In this document: one piece after another, positions 51,360 to 61,242 of the stretch
Numbering within the stretch: the first letter of the stretch is position 1
Layout: every line of letters starts with the position of its first letter
Origin: SXZD01 sp034680345
GTDB lineage: Bacteria; Pseudomonadota; Gammaproteobacteria; Burkholderiales; Burkholderiaceae_B
Assembly (NCBI GenBank): GCA_034680345.1
Contig: JAXISZ010000005.1
Location: forward strand, 1 to 64,000
DNA: 64,000 nucleotides
Direction of reading: 5' to 3'
The notes under the pieces: generated by a model
Database searches by the model: none
What the model was told of the DNA's origin: nothing
The model's input: only the letters and a program-made list of their open reading frames with translations
Position numbers and translations under genes: made by a program

Positions 51360-54071
51360 ATGCAAAACTCAAAGTACGAAGCAAAGCTTATTGAAGAAAC
51401 AGCCCAAAAAAACTGGGGTAAACACAATGTTTACGAAGTAAAAAACCATGCAAAAAACTTGGATGGCTCAACCAAACCAAAATTTTATTGCGTCTCAATG
51501 CTACCTTACCCTTCTGGCAAACTTCACATGGGCCATGTGCGCAACTACACCATAAATGATGTTATGGTTCGACAATTGCGTATGCAAGGCTACAACGTAC
51601 TCATGCCCATGGGCTGGGACGCCTTTGGCATGCCCGCAGAAAACGCAGCCATGTCCAACGGTAAACCACCAGCGGCTTGGACCTACGAAAATATCGCGTA
51701 CATGAAGCAACAAATGCAGTCCATGGGACTAGCGATTGATTGGAGCCGCGAGATTGCCACTTGCTCACCAGAATATTACAAGTGGAATCAATGGCTTTTT
51801 TTACGCATGCTAGAACAAGGGATTGTCTATAAAAAAACAGGCACAGTGAATTGGGACCCCATCGACAACACGGTACTGGCCAACGAACAAGTTATTGATG
51901 GCCGTGGCTGGCGTTCTGGCGCAGTGGTTGAAAAACGCGATATCCCCATGTACTACATGCGTATCACCGATTACGCAGACGACCTTCTCAACGACCTAAA
52001 AGACTTACAATGGCCTGAACGGGTCAAAACCATGCAAGAGCATTGGATTGGTAAATCCACCGGTGTGCGCTTTGCCTTTACCCACAACATACGAGACTCC
52101 CAAAACCAACTGATTAATAATGGCAAACTTTATGTTTTCACCACTCGCGCAGACACTATCATGGGAGTCAGTTATTGTGCCGTAGCCGCAGAACACCCTT
52201 TAGCCCAATATGCTGCTCAAAATCAACCAGAATTATTGGCTTTTATAGAAGAGTGTCGCAAAGGCGGTGTCGCTGAAGCAGACATTGCCACTGCTGATAA
52301 AAAAGGCATGTTCACGGGTTTATATGTCATCCACCCATTCACAGGCCAAAGTATTCCGGTTTGGGTAGGCAACTATGTGCTAATCAGTTACGGCGACGGC
52401 GCTGTAATGGGTGTACCGGCCCACGATGAACGCGACTTCGCCTTTGCCAAACAGTACAACTTACCTATTTTTTCTGTGATCAATACCGGTCAAGCGTTTT
52501 CCACAGACGCTTGGCAAACGCATTATGCCAGTCATGGCGTTTGCATTAACTCTGAATTTCTTGACGGCCTAACACACGCTGAAGCTGTCAAAGCTGTTGC
52601 CAAAGCGCTGAATGAAAAAGGATTAGGCGAACTCAAAACCCAATTTAGACTTCGCGATTGGGGTATTTCGCGTCAGCGCTACTGGGGCACTCCTATTCCA
52701 ATTATTCATTGTGACAATTGTGGCGATGTACCCGTGCCAGATGAACAACTACCCGTAGTACTGCCTGAACACCTAATTCCAGATGGCAGCGGCAACCCGC
52801 TAACCAAAGACAGCACTTTCCTAGATTGCACCTGCCCAAAATGTGGCAAACCAGCTCGACGCGAAACTGACACCATGGACACCTTTGTTGATTCCTCATG
52901 GTACTTTATGCGCTATGCGTGCCCAGACGCAACAACCATGGTCAATGAACAAGTTGAATACTGGATGCCTATGGACCAATACATCGGTGGGATTGAACAC
53001 GCTATATTACACTTATTGTATTCCCGCTTTTGGACCAAAGTCATGCGAAATCTGGGGTTAATTAGCTTCAAAGAACCTGCTACACGACTGCTCACCCAGG
53101 GCATGGTGCTGAACGAAACCTTTTATAGAGAAGACAGCGTAGGCAAAAAAAACTGGTTCAACCCCGAAGACGTCGAAGTACAAACCGACGAACGAGGCCG
53201 CCCTGTTAGTGCCAGCAGCCGCCACGACGGCCAGGCCGTAACGCTCGGCGGTATTGAAAAAATGTCTAAATCAAAAAACAATGGCGTTGATCCACAACAA
53301 TTAATTCAACAGTACGGCGCTGACACCGCACGCCTGTTTGTTATGTTTGCAGCCCCGCCGGAACAATCACTGGAATGGAGTGGCGCAGGTGTTGAAGGCG
53401 CGCATCGCTATTTACGTCGACTCTACAACTATGCTGCGCAACATGCTGCAGACATCAGCACTGCAACCGCAGTAGACTCGACCACCCATTTAACCAACAT
53501 AGAAAAAACTGTGCGGCGTGAAATTCATCAAATATTGCAGCAAGCCAATTTCGATTATGAACGGGCGCAATACAACACGGTAGTTTCTGCAGGCATGAAA
53601 ATATTAAACACCCTTGAATCAGCGAAATTTAATGAGGTTTCCAATATAAACACCCATTTAACTGAAAATCCAGGTGAACATCAACACAATGATCAAACTG
53701 TACGTTTAAGCAGCGCAACGACCGCAATCAAACGCGAAGGTTTTGGTATTTTGCTGCGTATTTTATACCCTATTGTGCCTCACATTACTGATGTACTGTG
53801 GCAAGAGTTAGCCTACGATAAACAACTGGGTAATTTGCTAGATGCGCCTTGGCCAAAGCCTGAGCCCAGAGCACTAGAACAAGACGAAATTGACTGGGTC
53901 ATACAGGTCAACGGTAAACTGCGCGGTACTATGCGCACAGCCAAAAACGCAGAAAAAACAAAAATTCAAGCCTATGCCTTAGCCAATGAAAATGTTCAAA
54001 AAATTATCGGTGAAGCCACTGTAAAGCGTATCATCGTAGTTCAGGGAAAACTGGTAAACATTGTGATCTAA
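51360..54071 (+). CDS. leuS: Leucyl-tRNA synthetase
   Basis: A 903-residue class I synthetase. The HIGH motif is in PYPSGKLHMGHVRNY at about 49-63 and the KMSKS loop in IEKMSKSKNN at about 634. The editing domain has the TTRADTIMGV threonine-rich stretch and HDERD. The zinc-binding CDNCG and CPKCG pairs lie in the middle. The conserved C-terminal VQVNGKLRGTM-like segment (IQVNGKLRGTM) is present. Its stop is directly followed by the lptE ATG. Confidence 0.98.
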   Translation: MQNSKYEAKLIEETAQKNWGKHNVYEVKNHAKNLDGSTKPKFYCVSMLPYPSGKLHMGHVRNYTINDVMVRQLRMQGYNVLMPMGWDAFGMPAENAAMSNGKPPAAWTYENIAYMKQQMQSMGLAIDWSREIATCSPEYYKWNQWLFLRMLEQGIVYKKTGTVNWDPIDNTVLANEQVIDGRGWRSGAVVEKRDIPMYYMRITDYADDLLNDLKDLQWPERVKTMQEHWIGKSTGVRFAFTHNIRDSQNQLINNGKLYVFTTRADTIMGVSYCAVAAEHPLAQYAAQNQPELLAFIEECRKGGVAEADIATADKKGMFTGLYVIHPFTGQSIPVWVGNYVLISYGDGAVMGVPAHDERDFAFAKQYNLPIFSVINTGQAFSTDAWQTHYASHGVCINSEFLDGLTHAEAVKAVAKALNEKGLGELKTQFRLRDWGISRQRYWGTPIPIIHCDNCGDVPVPDEQLPVVLPEHLIPDGSGNPLTKDSTFLDCTCPKCGKPARRETDTMDTFVDSSWYFMRYACPDATTMVNEQVEYWMPMDQYIGGIEHAILHLLYSRFWTKVMRNLGLISFKEPATRLLTQGMVLNETFYREDSVGKKNWFNPEDVEVQTDERGRPVSASSRHDGQAVTLGGIEKMSKSKNNGVDPQQLIQQYGADTARLFVMFAAPPEQSLEWSGAGVEGAHRYLRRLYNYAAQHAADISTATAVDSTTHLTNIEKTVRREIHQILQQANFDYERAQYNTVVSAGMKILNTLESAKFNEVSNINTHLTENPGEHQHNDQTVRLSSATTAIKREGFGILLRILYPIVPHITDVLWQELAYDKQLGNLLDAPWPKPEPRALEQDEIDWVIQVNGKLRGTMRTAKNAEKTKIQAYALANENVQKIIGEATVKRIIVVQGKLVNIVI

Positions 54072-54653
54072 ATGCGATTGAAGCACATCAAAAAGGAAAC
54101 CACCTTGCCAAAAGTTGTTAAAGCAGCCAATCAAGACATAAGCCGCCGCCGGTTGGCCCTTGCAAAACTTACCTTGCCTGTTGTTCTGACCTTAAATGGC
54201 TGTGGTTTTCGTTTGCGGGGGGTGGTTAATCTAAATTTTTCAAGCTTACATATCAAAACTGCTGGCCCATCTGAACTGCCAACAGAAATTCAGCGTTTAT
54301 TGCGCTCTAACGGCATCCAAATTTTAGCGCTGGCCAAAGAAGCCGATATGGTGCTTGAAATTATCAGCGAGCAGCGCTCACAGGGTATTTTAAGCTTCAC
54401 CTCCGCAGGTATTGCAAGAGAAATTGAATTGGTTTATAAAGTAACCTACCGCATTGGCCAAGAGAAAAATCTGAGTAGCAATACAGCACAGACGCTTGGT
54501 TTTAGGCGAGAATTAATCAATGCTGAAGGTTTTGCCTTAGCCAATGAATTAGAACAAAACTTACTATACCGTGAAATGCAAAGCGATGCGGCACAGCAAA
54601 TAATTCGCCAACTAGAATTTTTATCTTTGCCCAATGGCGGTATACGCAAGTGA
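54072..54653 (+). CDS. lptE: LPS-assembly lipoprotein LptE
   Basis: LptE is the outer-membrane lipoprotein that plugs LptD during lipopolysaccharide export. The lipobox is LTLNGC, followed by GFRLRG, the family hallmark, and a periplasmic domain with EADMVLEIISEQRSQGILSF. Preceding the lipobox is SRRRLALAKLTLPVV, so the signal looks twin-arginine-like, which is unusual. The leuS-lptE-holA order is conserved in proteobacteria. Its last codons overlap the holA GTG start. Confidence 0.9.
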   Translation: MRLKHIKKETTLPKVVKAANQDISRRRLALAKLTLPVVLTLNGCGFRLRGVVNLNFSSLHIKTAGPSELPTEIQRLLRSNGIQILALAKEADMVLEIISEQRSQGILSFTSAGIAREIELVYKVTYRIGQEKNLSSNTAQTLGFRRELINAEGFALANELEQNLLYREMQSDAAQQIIRQLEFLSLPNGGIRK

Positions 54654-55717
54654 AACTAGAAGCCCATCAATTAGATGCACACTTGAATGCGATTATCAAA
54701 AGCGATGGCAAAACGCTACCGCCGTGCTACCTGATTGTTGGCGATGAATCTTTATTATGCATTGAAAGTGCAGATGCTATACGCAGTGCTGCAAACAATG
54801 CCGGATACACTAACCGTGAAATATTCACACTAGAACGCGGCTTAAACCCTGGACTTATTTTGCAAGCCTTCGCATCTAACTCACTGTTTGGCGACCGCAG
54901 TTTGATTGAATTACGTTTACCAACCACTGCCCCGAACAAAGAGTTTATATCTATCCTACTGCAAATTGCACAATGGTTAAGTCAAGAAAAAACCGATGCA
55001 ATTGCTATGATTTCAATGCCGGCGCTCAGTAGCAAAGCCAAACCGGCAGAATGGTTCAGCATTTTAGAAAAAACTGGCATACTGGTGAACTGCCCCAGCA
55101 TAACCCCCAAAAGCTTACCGCGCTGGATAGAACAACGCGCTATAAATAAATGCTTAAAACTGGCACCAGGCGCAGCACAGTGGTTGGCTGACCACCTTGA
55201 AGGTAATCTTTTAGCAGCCAAACAAGAAATTGAAAAACTGGCGTTGCTTTACTCGGAACAACAAACGATTGACCTATCTGTTTTACAAGCTAGTGTAAGC
55301 AATATGGCGCGTTACAATGTTTTTAATTTAGGGCAAGAAGCCCTGAGCGCAAAAGCTGACTACACCCTGCGCATGATCAAAGGTTTACAAGCTGAAGGCC
55401 AAGCGCCCACCCTGGTGCTTTGGGCGCTAGCCGAAGAAGTAAGAAACTTGCACACCATACGCCAATTATTAGATCAAGGGCATAGCGCGAGTTCAGCCAT
55501 TAAAGAAACCAAGGTTTGGGGCCCTAAAGCGGATATTTTATCGCGAGCGGTGCAGCGTTTTTCTGAAAAAAATTTACACAGTTTATTGCGCTTGAGCGCC
55601 CACGCCGACAAGGCGATTAAAGGGCTTGTGCATGAAGACCCCTGGCATATTTTACGCATATTGGCCATGGCTTTGGCTGGTGTGCATTCACCCTTAGATC
55701 ACAACTTAACACCATGA
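54650..55717 (+). CDS. holA: DNA polymerase III delta subunit
   Basis: HolA is the wrench of the clamp loader that opens the sliding clamp. The 355-residue protein has PCYLIVGDESLLCIESADAI at its start and LIELRLPTTAP and LPRWIEQRAINKCLKLAP inside, as expected for the AAA+-like delta fold. It starts with GTG overlapping the lptE stop, and its own stop overlaps proA (ATGA). Translational coupling across leuS-lptE-holA-proA is likely. Confidence 0.95.
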   Translation: MKLEAHQLDAHLNAIIKSDGKTLPPCYLIVGDESLLCIESADAIRSAANNAGYTNREIFTLERGLNPGLILQAFASNSLFGDRSLIELRLPTTAPNKEFISILLQIAQWLSQEKTDAIAMISMPALSSKAKPAEWFSILEKTGILVNCPSITPKSLPRWIEQRAINKCLKLAPGAAQWLADHLEGNLLAAKQEIEKLALLYSEQQTIDLSVLQASVSNMARYNVFNLGQEALSAKADYTLRMIKGLQAEGQAPTLVLWALAEEVRNLHTIRQLLDQGHSASSAIKETKVWGPKADILSRAVQRFSEKNLHSLLRLSAHADKAIKGLVHEDPWHILRILAMALAGVHSPLDHNLTP

Positions 55718-56970
55718 ATACCCAATCTTACTTTGAACCCATTGGCCAAGCAGCACGCACCGCTTCGCGTATCATGGCAAAAACCAGTACAGCTGAAAAA
55801 AACCATGCCCTCAGACAAATTGCCAAGGCAATTGTAACGCAAGCCGATAGCCTGAAAACAGCTAACCAAGCCGACCTACAAGCGGCTGAAAAAGACGGAC
55901 TAGAGCCCGCGTTGCTAGACCGACTCAGCCTATCAGACAAAGCCATCGCAACCATGGCTGAAGGCCTAGAGCAAATTGCGCAACTACCTGACCCTATCGG
56001 TGAAATTACACAATTACGAACCCGTCCTTCAGGCATACAGGTGGGCCAAATGCGAGTGCCTTTAGGTGTGGTGGGCATTATCTATGAAGCCCGCCCCAAT
56101 GTGACCGTAGATGCAGCAGGACTTTGTATTAAATCTGGGAATGCAACCATTTTACGCGGTGGCTCAGAAGCTTTACATTGTAACCAAGCTTTGGCTAAAT
56201 TGGTGCGTTTCGGCCTAGAGAGTGCGGGCTTACCTGCAAACGCAGTACAAGTCATAGACACGACCGACCGCAGCATAGTGGACGCGATGGTTAGCGCGCC
56301 TCAATATTTAGATGTTATTGTGCCACGCGGTGGCAAAGGTTTAATTCAACGAATTGCTAGCCAAGCGCGAGTACCTGTTATTAAACACCTAGATGGTATC
56401 TGCCATGTGTACATCGACGACCAAGCCAACCTGAATAAAGCCATTGACATTGCTGACAATGCCAAAACCCACCGCTATGGCACCTGTAACACCATGGAAA
56501 CCTTACTAGTTGCTAAGGCGATTGCTCCTCAGGTATTACCCCCTCTAGCCAATATTTACCAAGAAAAAAGAGTAGAATTGCGTGGTTGCCCACAAACCCG
56601 TAGCATCCTGCCCCAAGTACTTATCGCTAGCGAAGAAGACTGGAAAACTGAATACTTAGCACCTATTTTATCCATTCGAATTGTTGACAATATTGACGAC
56701 GCAATTGCACATATCAACCGCTACGGATCACAGCACACCGACAGCATAGTCACAGAAAACCACAATCGCGCTATGCAGTTTTTACGTGAAGTAGACTCAT
56801 CATCAGTCATGATCAATGCCTCCACCCGCTTTGCTGACGGCTTTGAATACGGATTGGGTGCTGAAATTGGTATCTCCACAGACAAATTCCATACACGCGG
56901 TCCTGTTGGGCTTGAAGGGTTAACCAGCCTAAAATACGTGGTGTTTGGTCACGGTGAAGTTCGTACATAA
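55714..56970 (+). CDS. proA: Gamma-glutamyl phosphate reductase
   Basis: ProA reduces gamma-glutamyl phosphate to glutamate semialdehyde in proline synthesis. The 418-residue aldehyde-dehydrogenase-fold protein has MRVPLGVVGIIYEARPNVTV, GGKGLIQRI, the catalytic Cys in HRYGTCNTMETLL and SSVMINASTRFADGFEYGLG. It is coupled by a 4-bp overlap to holA. proC at 59552, the next step in the same pathway, lies four genes downstream on the same strand; proB is not in the window. Confidence 0.97.
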   Translation: MNTQSYFEPIGQAARTASRIMAKTSTAEKNHALRQIAKAIVTQADSLKTANQADLQAAEKDGLEPALLDRLSLSDKAIATMAEGLEQIAQLPDPIGEITQLRTRPSGIQVGQMRVPLGVVGIIYEARPNVTVDAAGLCIKSGNATILRGGSEALHCNQALAKLVRFGLESAGLPANAVQVIDTTDRSIVDAMVSAPQYLDVIVPRGGKGLIQRIASQARVPVIKHLDGICHVYIDDQANLNKAIDIADNAKTHRYGTCNTMETLLVAKAIAPQVLPPLANIYQEKRVELRGCPQTRSILPQVLIASEEDWKTEYLAPILSIRIVDNIDDAIAHINRYGSQHTDSIVTENHNRAMQFLREVDSSSVMINASTRFADGFEYGLGAEIGISTDKFHTRGPVGLEGLTSLKYVVFGHGEVRT

Positions 56971-56987
56971 CCAAGAGGAAAAAAATC

Positions 56988-57410
56988 ATGCTTTGGGTAA
57001 AATCATTTCATATTCTTTTTGTAGCTGCATGGTTTGCAGGGCAGTTCTACTTGCCTCGTATTTTTGTAAATTTGGCCATGGAAAACAACGAAATAGCCTC
57101 TGCACGCCTTATTTTAATGGCTCAAAAACTCTACCGCTTCATGGGTTTACTTGCCATTCCAGCGGTGGTTTCAGGGATTGCTTTATGGTCACATTATGGT
57201 ATTGGAAAAGGTCCAGGAAATGGCTGGATGCACGCTAAGTTTTTGGTTGTTATTTTAATTCTTGGATATCATCACGGTTGTGGTCGCTTATTAAAAAAAT
57301 TTGCTGCCGGAAAAAACAAACGCTCGCATATTTTTTACCGCTGGTTTAATGAAGTGCCTGTATTGTTAATGACAGCGGCCATTATCCTGGTGGTTGTTAA
57401 ACCCTTTTAA
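56988..57410 (+). CDS. CopD/HemJ-like integral membrane protein
   Basis: A 140-residue protein with four membrane helices. MLWVKSFHILFVAAWFAGQF and YLPRIFVNLAM, followed by GWMHAKFLVVILILGYHH and GRLLKKF, closely resemble HemJ, the haem-containing protoporphyrinogen oxidase of many proteobacteria, including the conserved first-helix His. It is often annotated only as CopD family. A haem-synthesis role is plausible but is inferred from motifs. It follows proA by 17 bp. Confidence 0.78.
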   Translation: MLWVKSFHILFVAAWFAGQFYLPRIFVNLAMENNEIASARLILMAQKLYRFMGLLAIPAVVSGIALWSHYGIGKGPGNGWMHAKFLVVILILGYHHGCGRLLKKFAAGKNKRSHIFYRWFNEVPVLLMTAAIILVVVKPF

Positions 57411-57459
57411 TTGTCCAAACTCACTTTATCTATAAGCCTATTTTTTATAAATCCAATAC

Positions 57460-58824
57460 ATGTATTCAACCCCCCCCACCTCAAAAACCTTAAAAGTCAA
57501 ACGCAACTCCAGTCACCTTGAGCGCGATCACTTCGCAGCATTTGCCAGTTGCCCGAGGGGGGTGGAGCCTTTGCTGGCTGAAGAGCTCTCCAAATTGGGG
57601 GCTATAACTGTCAAAAACACCTTGGGGGGAGTTGAATTTACAGCCAATTGGGCCGCACTACTGTATATGAACTTATGGTCTCGCCTGGCCGGACGCGTTT
57701 ATCTACAGCTGGCCAACGAACCCTGTCAAAACGATACCACCTTGTACAAACTGGTTAAAAAAATTCCATGGGACACCTGGTTTTCTGAAACCCAAACACT
57801 GCGAGTTGATTTAAACAATTTGGGGCTAGAACTTCCTAATCAGCGTTTTCTACAACTGCGCGTCAAAGACGCCATTTGCGATTATTTTCGCGACAAAACC
57901 GGAAAACGCCCCAGCATTGATACCAACACCCCTGAAATACGGGTATTGGCTGGTGTTGGCCTTACCCATACCCGCATTTACATTGATCTATCGGGTGAAA
58001 ACCTCTTTAAACGGGGCTGGCGTCAAGACAAAGGCAATGCCCCGCTTAAAGAAAACTTAGCTGCTGCACTATTAAAAATTGCGCAATGGCAACCCGAAAC
58101 ACCGCTGCTAGACCCCTTCTGTGGCAGTGGCACCATTCTTATTGAAGCCGCCTGCATAGCCAGTGACCGCGCCCCCGGATTAAACCGGCCGTTTGCCTTT
58201 GAAAACCTTAAAGGGTTTGACCCTGGCATGTGGGAAAAAGTCAAACAAACAGCACAAAATCGCTTTCAACAGGGACTAAAAAACATTAAAACACTCCACT
58301 TAGTTGGCAGTGATATTACACGCTTCTTAATTGAAACCGCCCAACACAATGCGCAATTGGCTGGACTACAGCCTCTTTTAGACAATGGGCAATTGCGCTT
58401 TGAACAACGTGATGCTCGCACCATTGAACCCAAGACAACTTATGCAGGGCAAATTATCACCAACCCACCCTATGGAGAACGATTACAAGCCAAGGGGGAA
58501 AAAAGTGACGCCGACCACGCATATCTATCCCTATTCAAAGACCTTGGAACTTGCCTAAAACAGCAATTTCAGGGTTGGACATTCCACTGCTTAAGTGCGG
58601 ATCTTGAACTTCGGCATGCAATTGGTTTATCCCCAAAACGCAAAACCCCACTATTTAATGGCGGATTAGAATGCCGATTTTTCGAATTTCCTCTAACCCA
58701 AGGCAATTATCGGCCACGGGCTAATCACCAAATAGCACCGTCTGAAAACATATCCAATTTAAACACTTCTGAGGCAAATACTTTTGATCCAAACCGATGC
58801 AATGCCAACACACCGATGAATTGA
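57460..58824 (+). CDS. THUMP-domain class I SAM-dependent RNA methyltransferase (RlmL N-terminal type)
   Basis: A 454-residue protein with an N-terminal THUMP/ferredoxin-like region (FASCPRGVEPLLAEELSKLG) and a Rossmann methyltransferase with LLDPFCGSGTILIEAA and the catalytic IITNPPYGERL. It resembles the first half of E. coli RlmL, which makes m2G2445 in 23S rRNA; the RlmK half is absent. The polar last 40 residues are low-complexity. The target nucleotide is inferred from family. It may be co-transcribed with yggS, whose start lies 3 bp after its stop. Confidence 0.87.
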   Translation: MYSTPPTSKTLKVKRNSSHLERDHFAAFASCPRGVEPLLAEELSKLGAITVKNTLGGVEFTANWAALLYMNLWSRLAGRVYLQLANEPCQNDTTLYKLVKKIPWDTWFSETQTLRVDLNNLGLELPNQRFLQLRVKDAICDYFRDKTGKRPSIDTNTPEIRVLAGVGLTHTRIYIDLSGENLFKRGWRQDKGNAPLKENLAAALLKIAQWQPETPLLDPFCGSGTILIEAACIASDRAPGLNRPFAFENLKGFDPGMWEKVKQTAQNRFQQGLKNIKTLHLVGSDITRFLIETAQHNAQLAGLQPLLDNGQLRFEQRDARTIEPKTTYAGQIITNPPYGERLQAKGEKSDADHAYLSLFKDLGTCLKQQFQGWTFHCLSADLELRHAIGLSPKRKTPLFNGGLECRFFEFPLTQGNYRPRANHQIAPSENISNLNTSEANTFDPNRCNANTPMN

Positions 58825-58826
58825 TA

Positions 58827-59555
58827 ATGCAGCAAAACGTTGAACCCCAAACTATCAATTTGAACTATAAAAATGCGCTGACCACAATTGGTCAACGCAT
58901 CGAAGCAGCCTGCCTAACATATCAACGGCGTATTAACGAAATTCAATTAATTGCGGTCAGTAAAACATTTCCGGCACAGGCGGTCGTTGATATGATCGCA
59001 CTTGGCGTACACAATTTCGGAGAAAATTACGTTCAAGAAGGCGTAGATAAAATCAAACACCTAAAAAGCTTGGGAATTACGGGGTTGCAATGGCATTTTA
59101 TTGGCCCATTACAAAGCAACAAAAGCCGCTTAGTTGCTGAACATTTTGACTGGGTTCACACCGTAGACCGCGACAAAATTGCACAACGCCTAGCCGCTCA
59201 GCGCCCAAATAGTCGTCCACTTTTAAATGTATGCCTACAGATTAAACTCAGTAGAGAAGACAGCAAAAGTGGCGCTGCCATAGAAAATGCCAGCGCTTTA
59301 GCGGCTTACGTAAACACACTACCCAATTTAAAATTACGCGGCTTAATGACCTTACCAGAACCGGGGCAAGAAGCATCAGCCTTTACACAACTAAAAACAC
59401 TATTTGATCAATTGAAAAAAACTTATTCAACGTTAGACACCCTATCTATGGGCATGTCAACAGATTTAGAAACCGCAATTGCCCATGGCAGCACCTGTGT
59501 GCGCATTGGCAGTGCTATATTCGGAAAACGAACCATTCAAGCGCAAACACCATGA
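58827..59555 (+). CDS. PLP homeostasis protein, YggS/PLPBP family
   Basis: A 242-residue PLP-binding protein with a fold like the alanine racemase barrel. The PLP-lysine is in LIAVSKTFPAQAV. HNFGENYVQEGVDKI, WHFIGPLQSNKS, and the phosphate-binding LSMGMSTDLETAIAHGSTCV with RIGSAIFG are all present. It helps balance vitamin B6 and amino-acid pools. I use the ATG at 58827, after the methyltransferase stop; an ATG ten codons earlier lies inside that gene. It overlaps proC by four bases, a very widespread pairing. Confidence 0.93.
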   Translation: MQQNVEPQTINLNYKNALTTIGQRIEAACLTYQRRINEIQLIAVSKTFPAQAVVDMIALGVHNFGENYVQEGVDKIKHLKSLGITGLQWHFIGPLQSNKSRLVAEHFDWVHTVDRDKIAQRLAAQRPNSRPLLNVCLQIKLSREDSKSGAAIENASALAAYVNTLPNLKLRGLMTLPEPGQEASAFTQLKTLFDQLKKTYSTLDTLSMGMSTDLETAIAHGSTCVRIGSAIFGKRTIQAQTP

Positions 59556-60361
59556 CACCCAATGTACTATTTCTAGGCGGCGGCAATATGGCTCAAGCCT
59601 TAATTGGCGGGTTGCTAAAACAAGGACACGCCCAAGACCGCATTCAAGTGATTGAAATTCAGCCCCTGTTGTGCGAACAATTCACCAAGCAGGGTATTTA
59701 TGCAGACAAAACTCTATCAAAACCATTTGCAGCAGATATTACCGTTTTGGCAGTTAAACCCCAGCAAATGCAAGAGGCCTTAGAAAATATCGGTCAAAAC
59801 TTAAAAGCAAGCTTAATCATCAGCATAGCTGCAGGGCTCACTATACAAACGCTGTCGCAGTGGCTTGGTGGGCATCAGCGGATTGTACGCTGCATGCCTA
59901 ACACTCCAGCACTGGTCAATACAGGGATGACGGGAATTTATGCAAGCGCTGCATGCAATGTGAACGATAAAAAAACTGCTCAATATATTTTAAGTGGTAG
60001 TGGCAAAGTGCTTTGGTGCCAGTCTGAAGCCATGCTCAACCCCATTACGGCCATCAGTGGCAGCGGCCCAGGTTACGTTTTTCTATTCATGCAAGCACTT
60101 GAAAAGGCTGCTATTTCAATGGGATTTGAAGCTGTGGATGCTAGAGAACTGGTCAACCAAACATTTTTAGGTGCGGCTACATTAGCTCAACAAAGCCCTG
60201 AAACTTTAAGCACACTGCGACAACAAGTTACATCTAAGGGAGGAACCACTGCCGCTGGGCTGAGTATTATGCAAGATCATGGCATTGAACAAGCTATTAT
60301 TGCTGGTGCTGAGGCAGCACTGGCTAGAGCCATTGAACTGGGGAGAGTGGATATCGCGTAG
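59552..60361 (+). CDS. proC: Pyrroline-5-carboxylate reductase
   Basis: ProC makes proline with NAD(P)H. The 269-residue protein has the nucleotide-binding VLFLGGGNMAQALIGGLL, VLAVKPQQM, IVRCMPNTPALVNTGMTGIY, and the C-terminal signature VTSKGGTTAAGLSIMQ. It overlaps yggS at its start. It ends the plus-strand run that began with leuS and is convergent with ubiA, 31 bp apart. Confidence 0.97.
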   Translation: MTPNVLFLGGGNMAQALIGGLLKQGHAQDRIQVIEIQPLLCEQFTKQGIYADKTLSKPFAADITVLAVKPQQMQEALENIGQNLKASLIISIAAGLTIQTLSQWLGGHQRIVRCMPNTPALVNTGMTGIYASAACNVNDKKTAQYILSGSGKVLWCQSEAMLNPITAISGSGPGYVFLFMQALEKAAISMGFEAVDARELVNQTFLGAATLAQQSPETLSTLRQQVTSKGGTTAAGLSIMQDHGIEQAIIAGAEAALARAIELGRVDIA

Positions 60362-60392
60362 TAATACGACCAAATCATTCCAACTCAAATTT

Positions 60393-61241
60393 TCACCCTA
60401 GAACCACCGCCAAAAAAACCGCCGCCCCCCACCAATTGTTATGCAAAAAAGCCTTAAAACATTGCTCAGAGTCGCGCTTTTTAATCAACTGAAGATAGTA
60501 AACGCTCATTGCTGCAGCCAGACCCCAACCCAACCAAAACCGCCACTTCAACTGGCAAACAATCGCCAATGTAGCTAAAAGAAACAAAGCCCCTGCGTAA
60601 CACAACATAATTGCCAAAACATCGTAACTGCCAAATGTAATGGCTGATGTGCGAATACCTATTTTAAGATCGTCTTCTTTGTCTACCATGGCATATTGCG
60701 TATCGTAAGCCACAGTCCACAACACATTGACGACCATCAAAACCCATGCCAAAAATGGTACGCTCTGAGTAATAGCAGCATAAGCCATAGGAATACCAAA
60801 ACCAAAGCATAAACCTAAGTAGGCTTGTGGCAAAGCAAAAAACCGTTTAAAAAAAGGATACGACGCTGCCAATATGAGCGCTGGAAAAGACAAATAAAAT
60901 ACCAAAAGTGGTAAATAAAACCATACCAACCCCGCTGCCAACAAAGCCAAACTTGCAGCCACAAACAAAGCCTCTCGCCCAGAAATACGACACGAAGTAA
61001 CCGGACGCTGCGCGGTTCTACGCACATAACGGTCAAAGTCACGGTCAGCGTAGTCATTGACAGCACAACCGGCCGAGCGCATTAAAACCGTACCCAACAC
61101 AAAAACAACTAAAATATCTAGGGGTGGCATACCACCAGCCGCCCACCACAGTCCCCACAAAGTAGGCCAAAGTAACAAAAAAATTCCTATGGGCTTATGC
61201 AATCGCATCAACTCGCCATACAATTTAAGACGCTGCAACAT
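60393..61241 (-). CDS. ubiA: 4-hydroxybenzoate polyprenyltransferase
   Basis: UbiA attaches the polyprenyl tail to 4-hydroxybenzoate in ubiquinone synthesis, within the inner membrane. The 282-residue protein has about eight helices, the first Asp-rich motif CAVNDYADRDFDRYVRRTAQ with RPVTS, and the second in YDTQYAMVDKEDDLKIGIRT. The prenyl donor derives from the ispH/dxs/ispA pathway present in this window. It follows oxyR by one base, so they probably share a transcript. Confidence 0.97.
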   Translation of the reverse strand: MLQRLKLYGELMRLHKPIGIFLLLWPTLWGLWWAAGGMPPLDILVVFVLGTVLMRSAGCAVNDYADRDFDRYVRRTAQRPVTSCRISGREALFVAASLALLAAGLVWFYLPLLVFYLSFPALILAASYPFFKRFFALPQAYLGLCFGFGIPMAYAAITQSVPFLAWVLMVVNVLWTVAYDTQYAMVDKEDDLKIGIRTSAITFGSYDVLAIMLCYAGALFLLATLAIVCQLKWRFWLGWGLAAAMSVYYLQLIKKRDSEQCFKAFLHNNWWGAAVFLAVVLG

Positions 61242-61242
61242 C

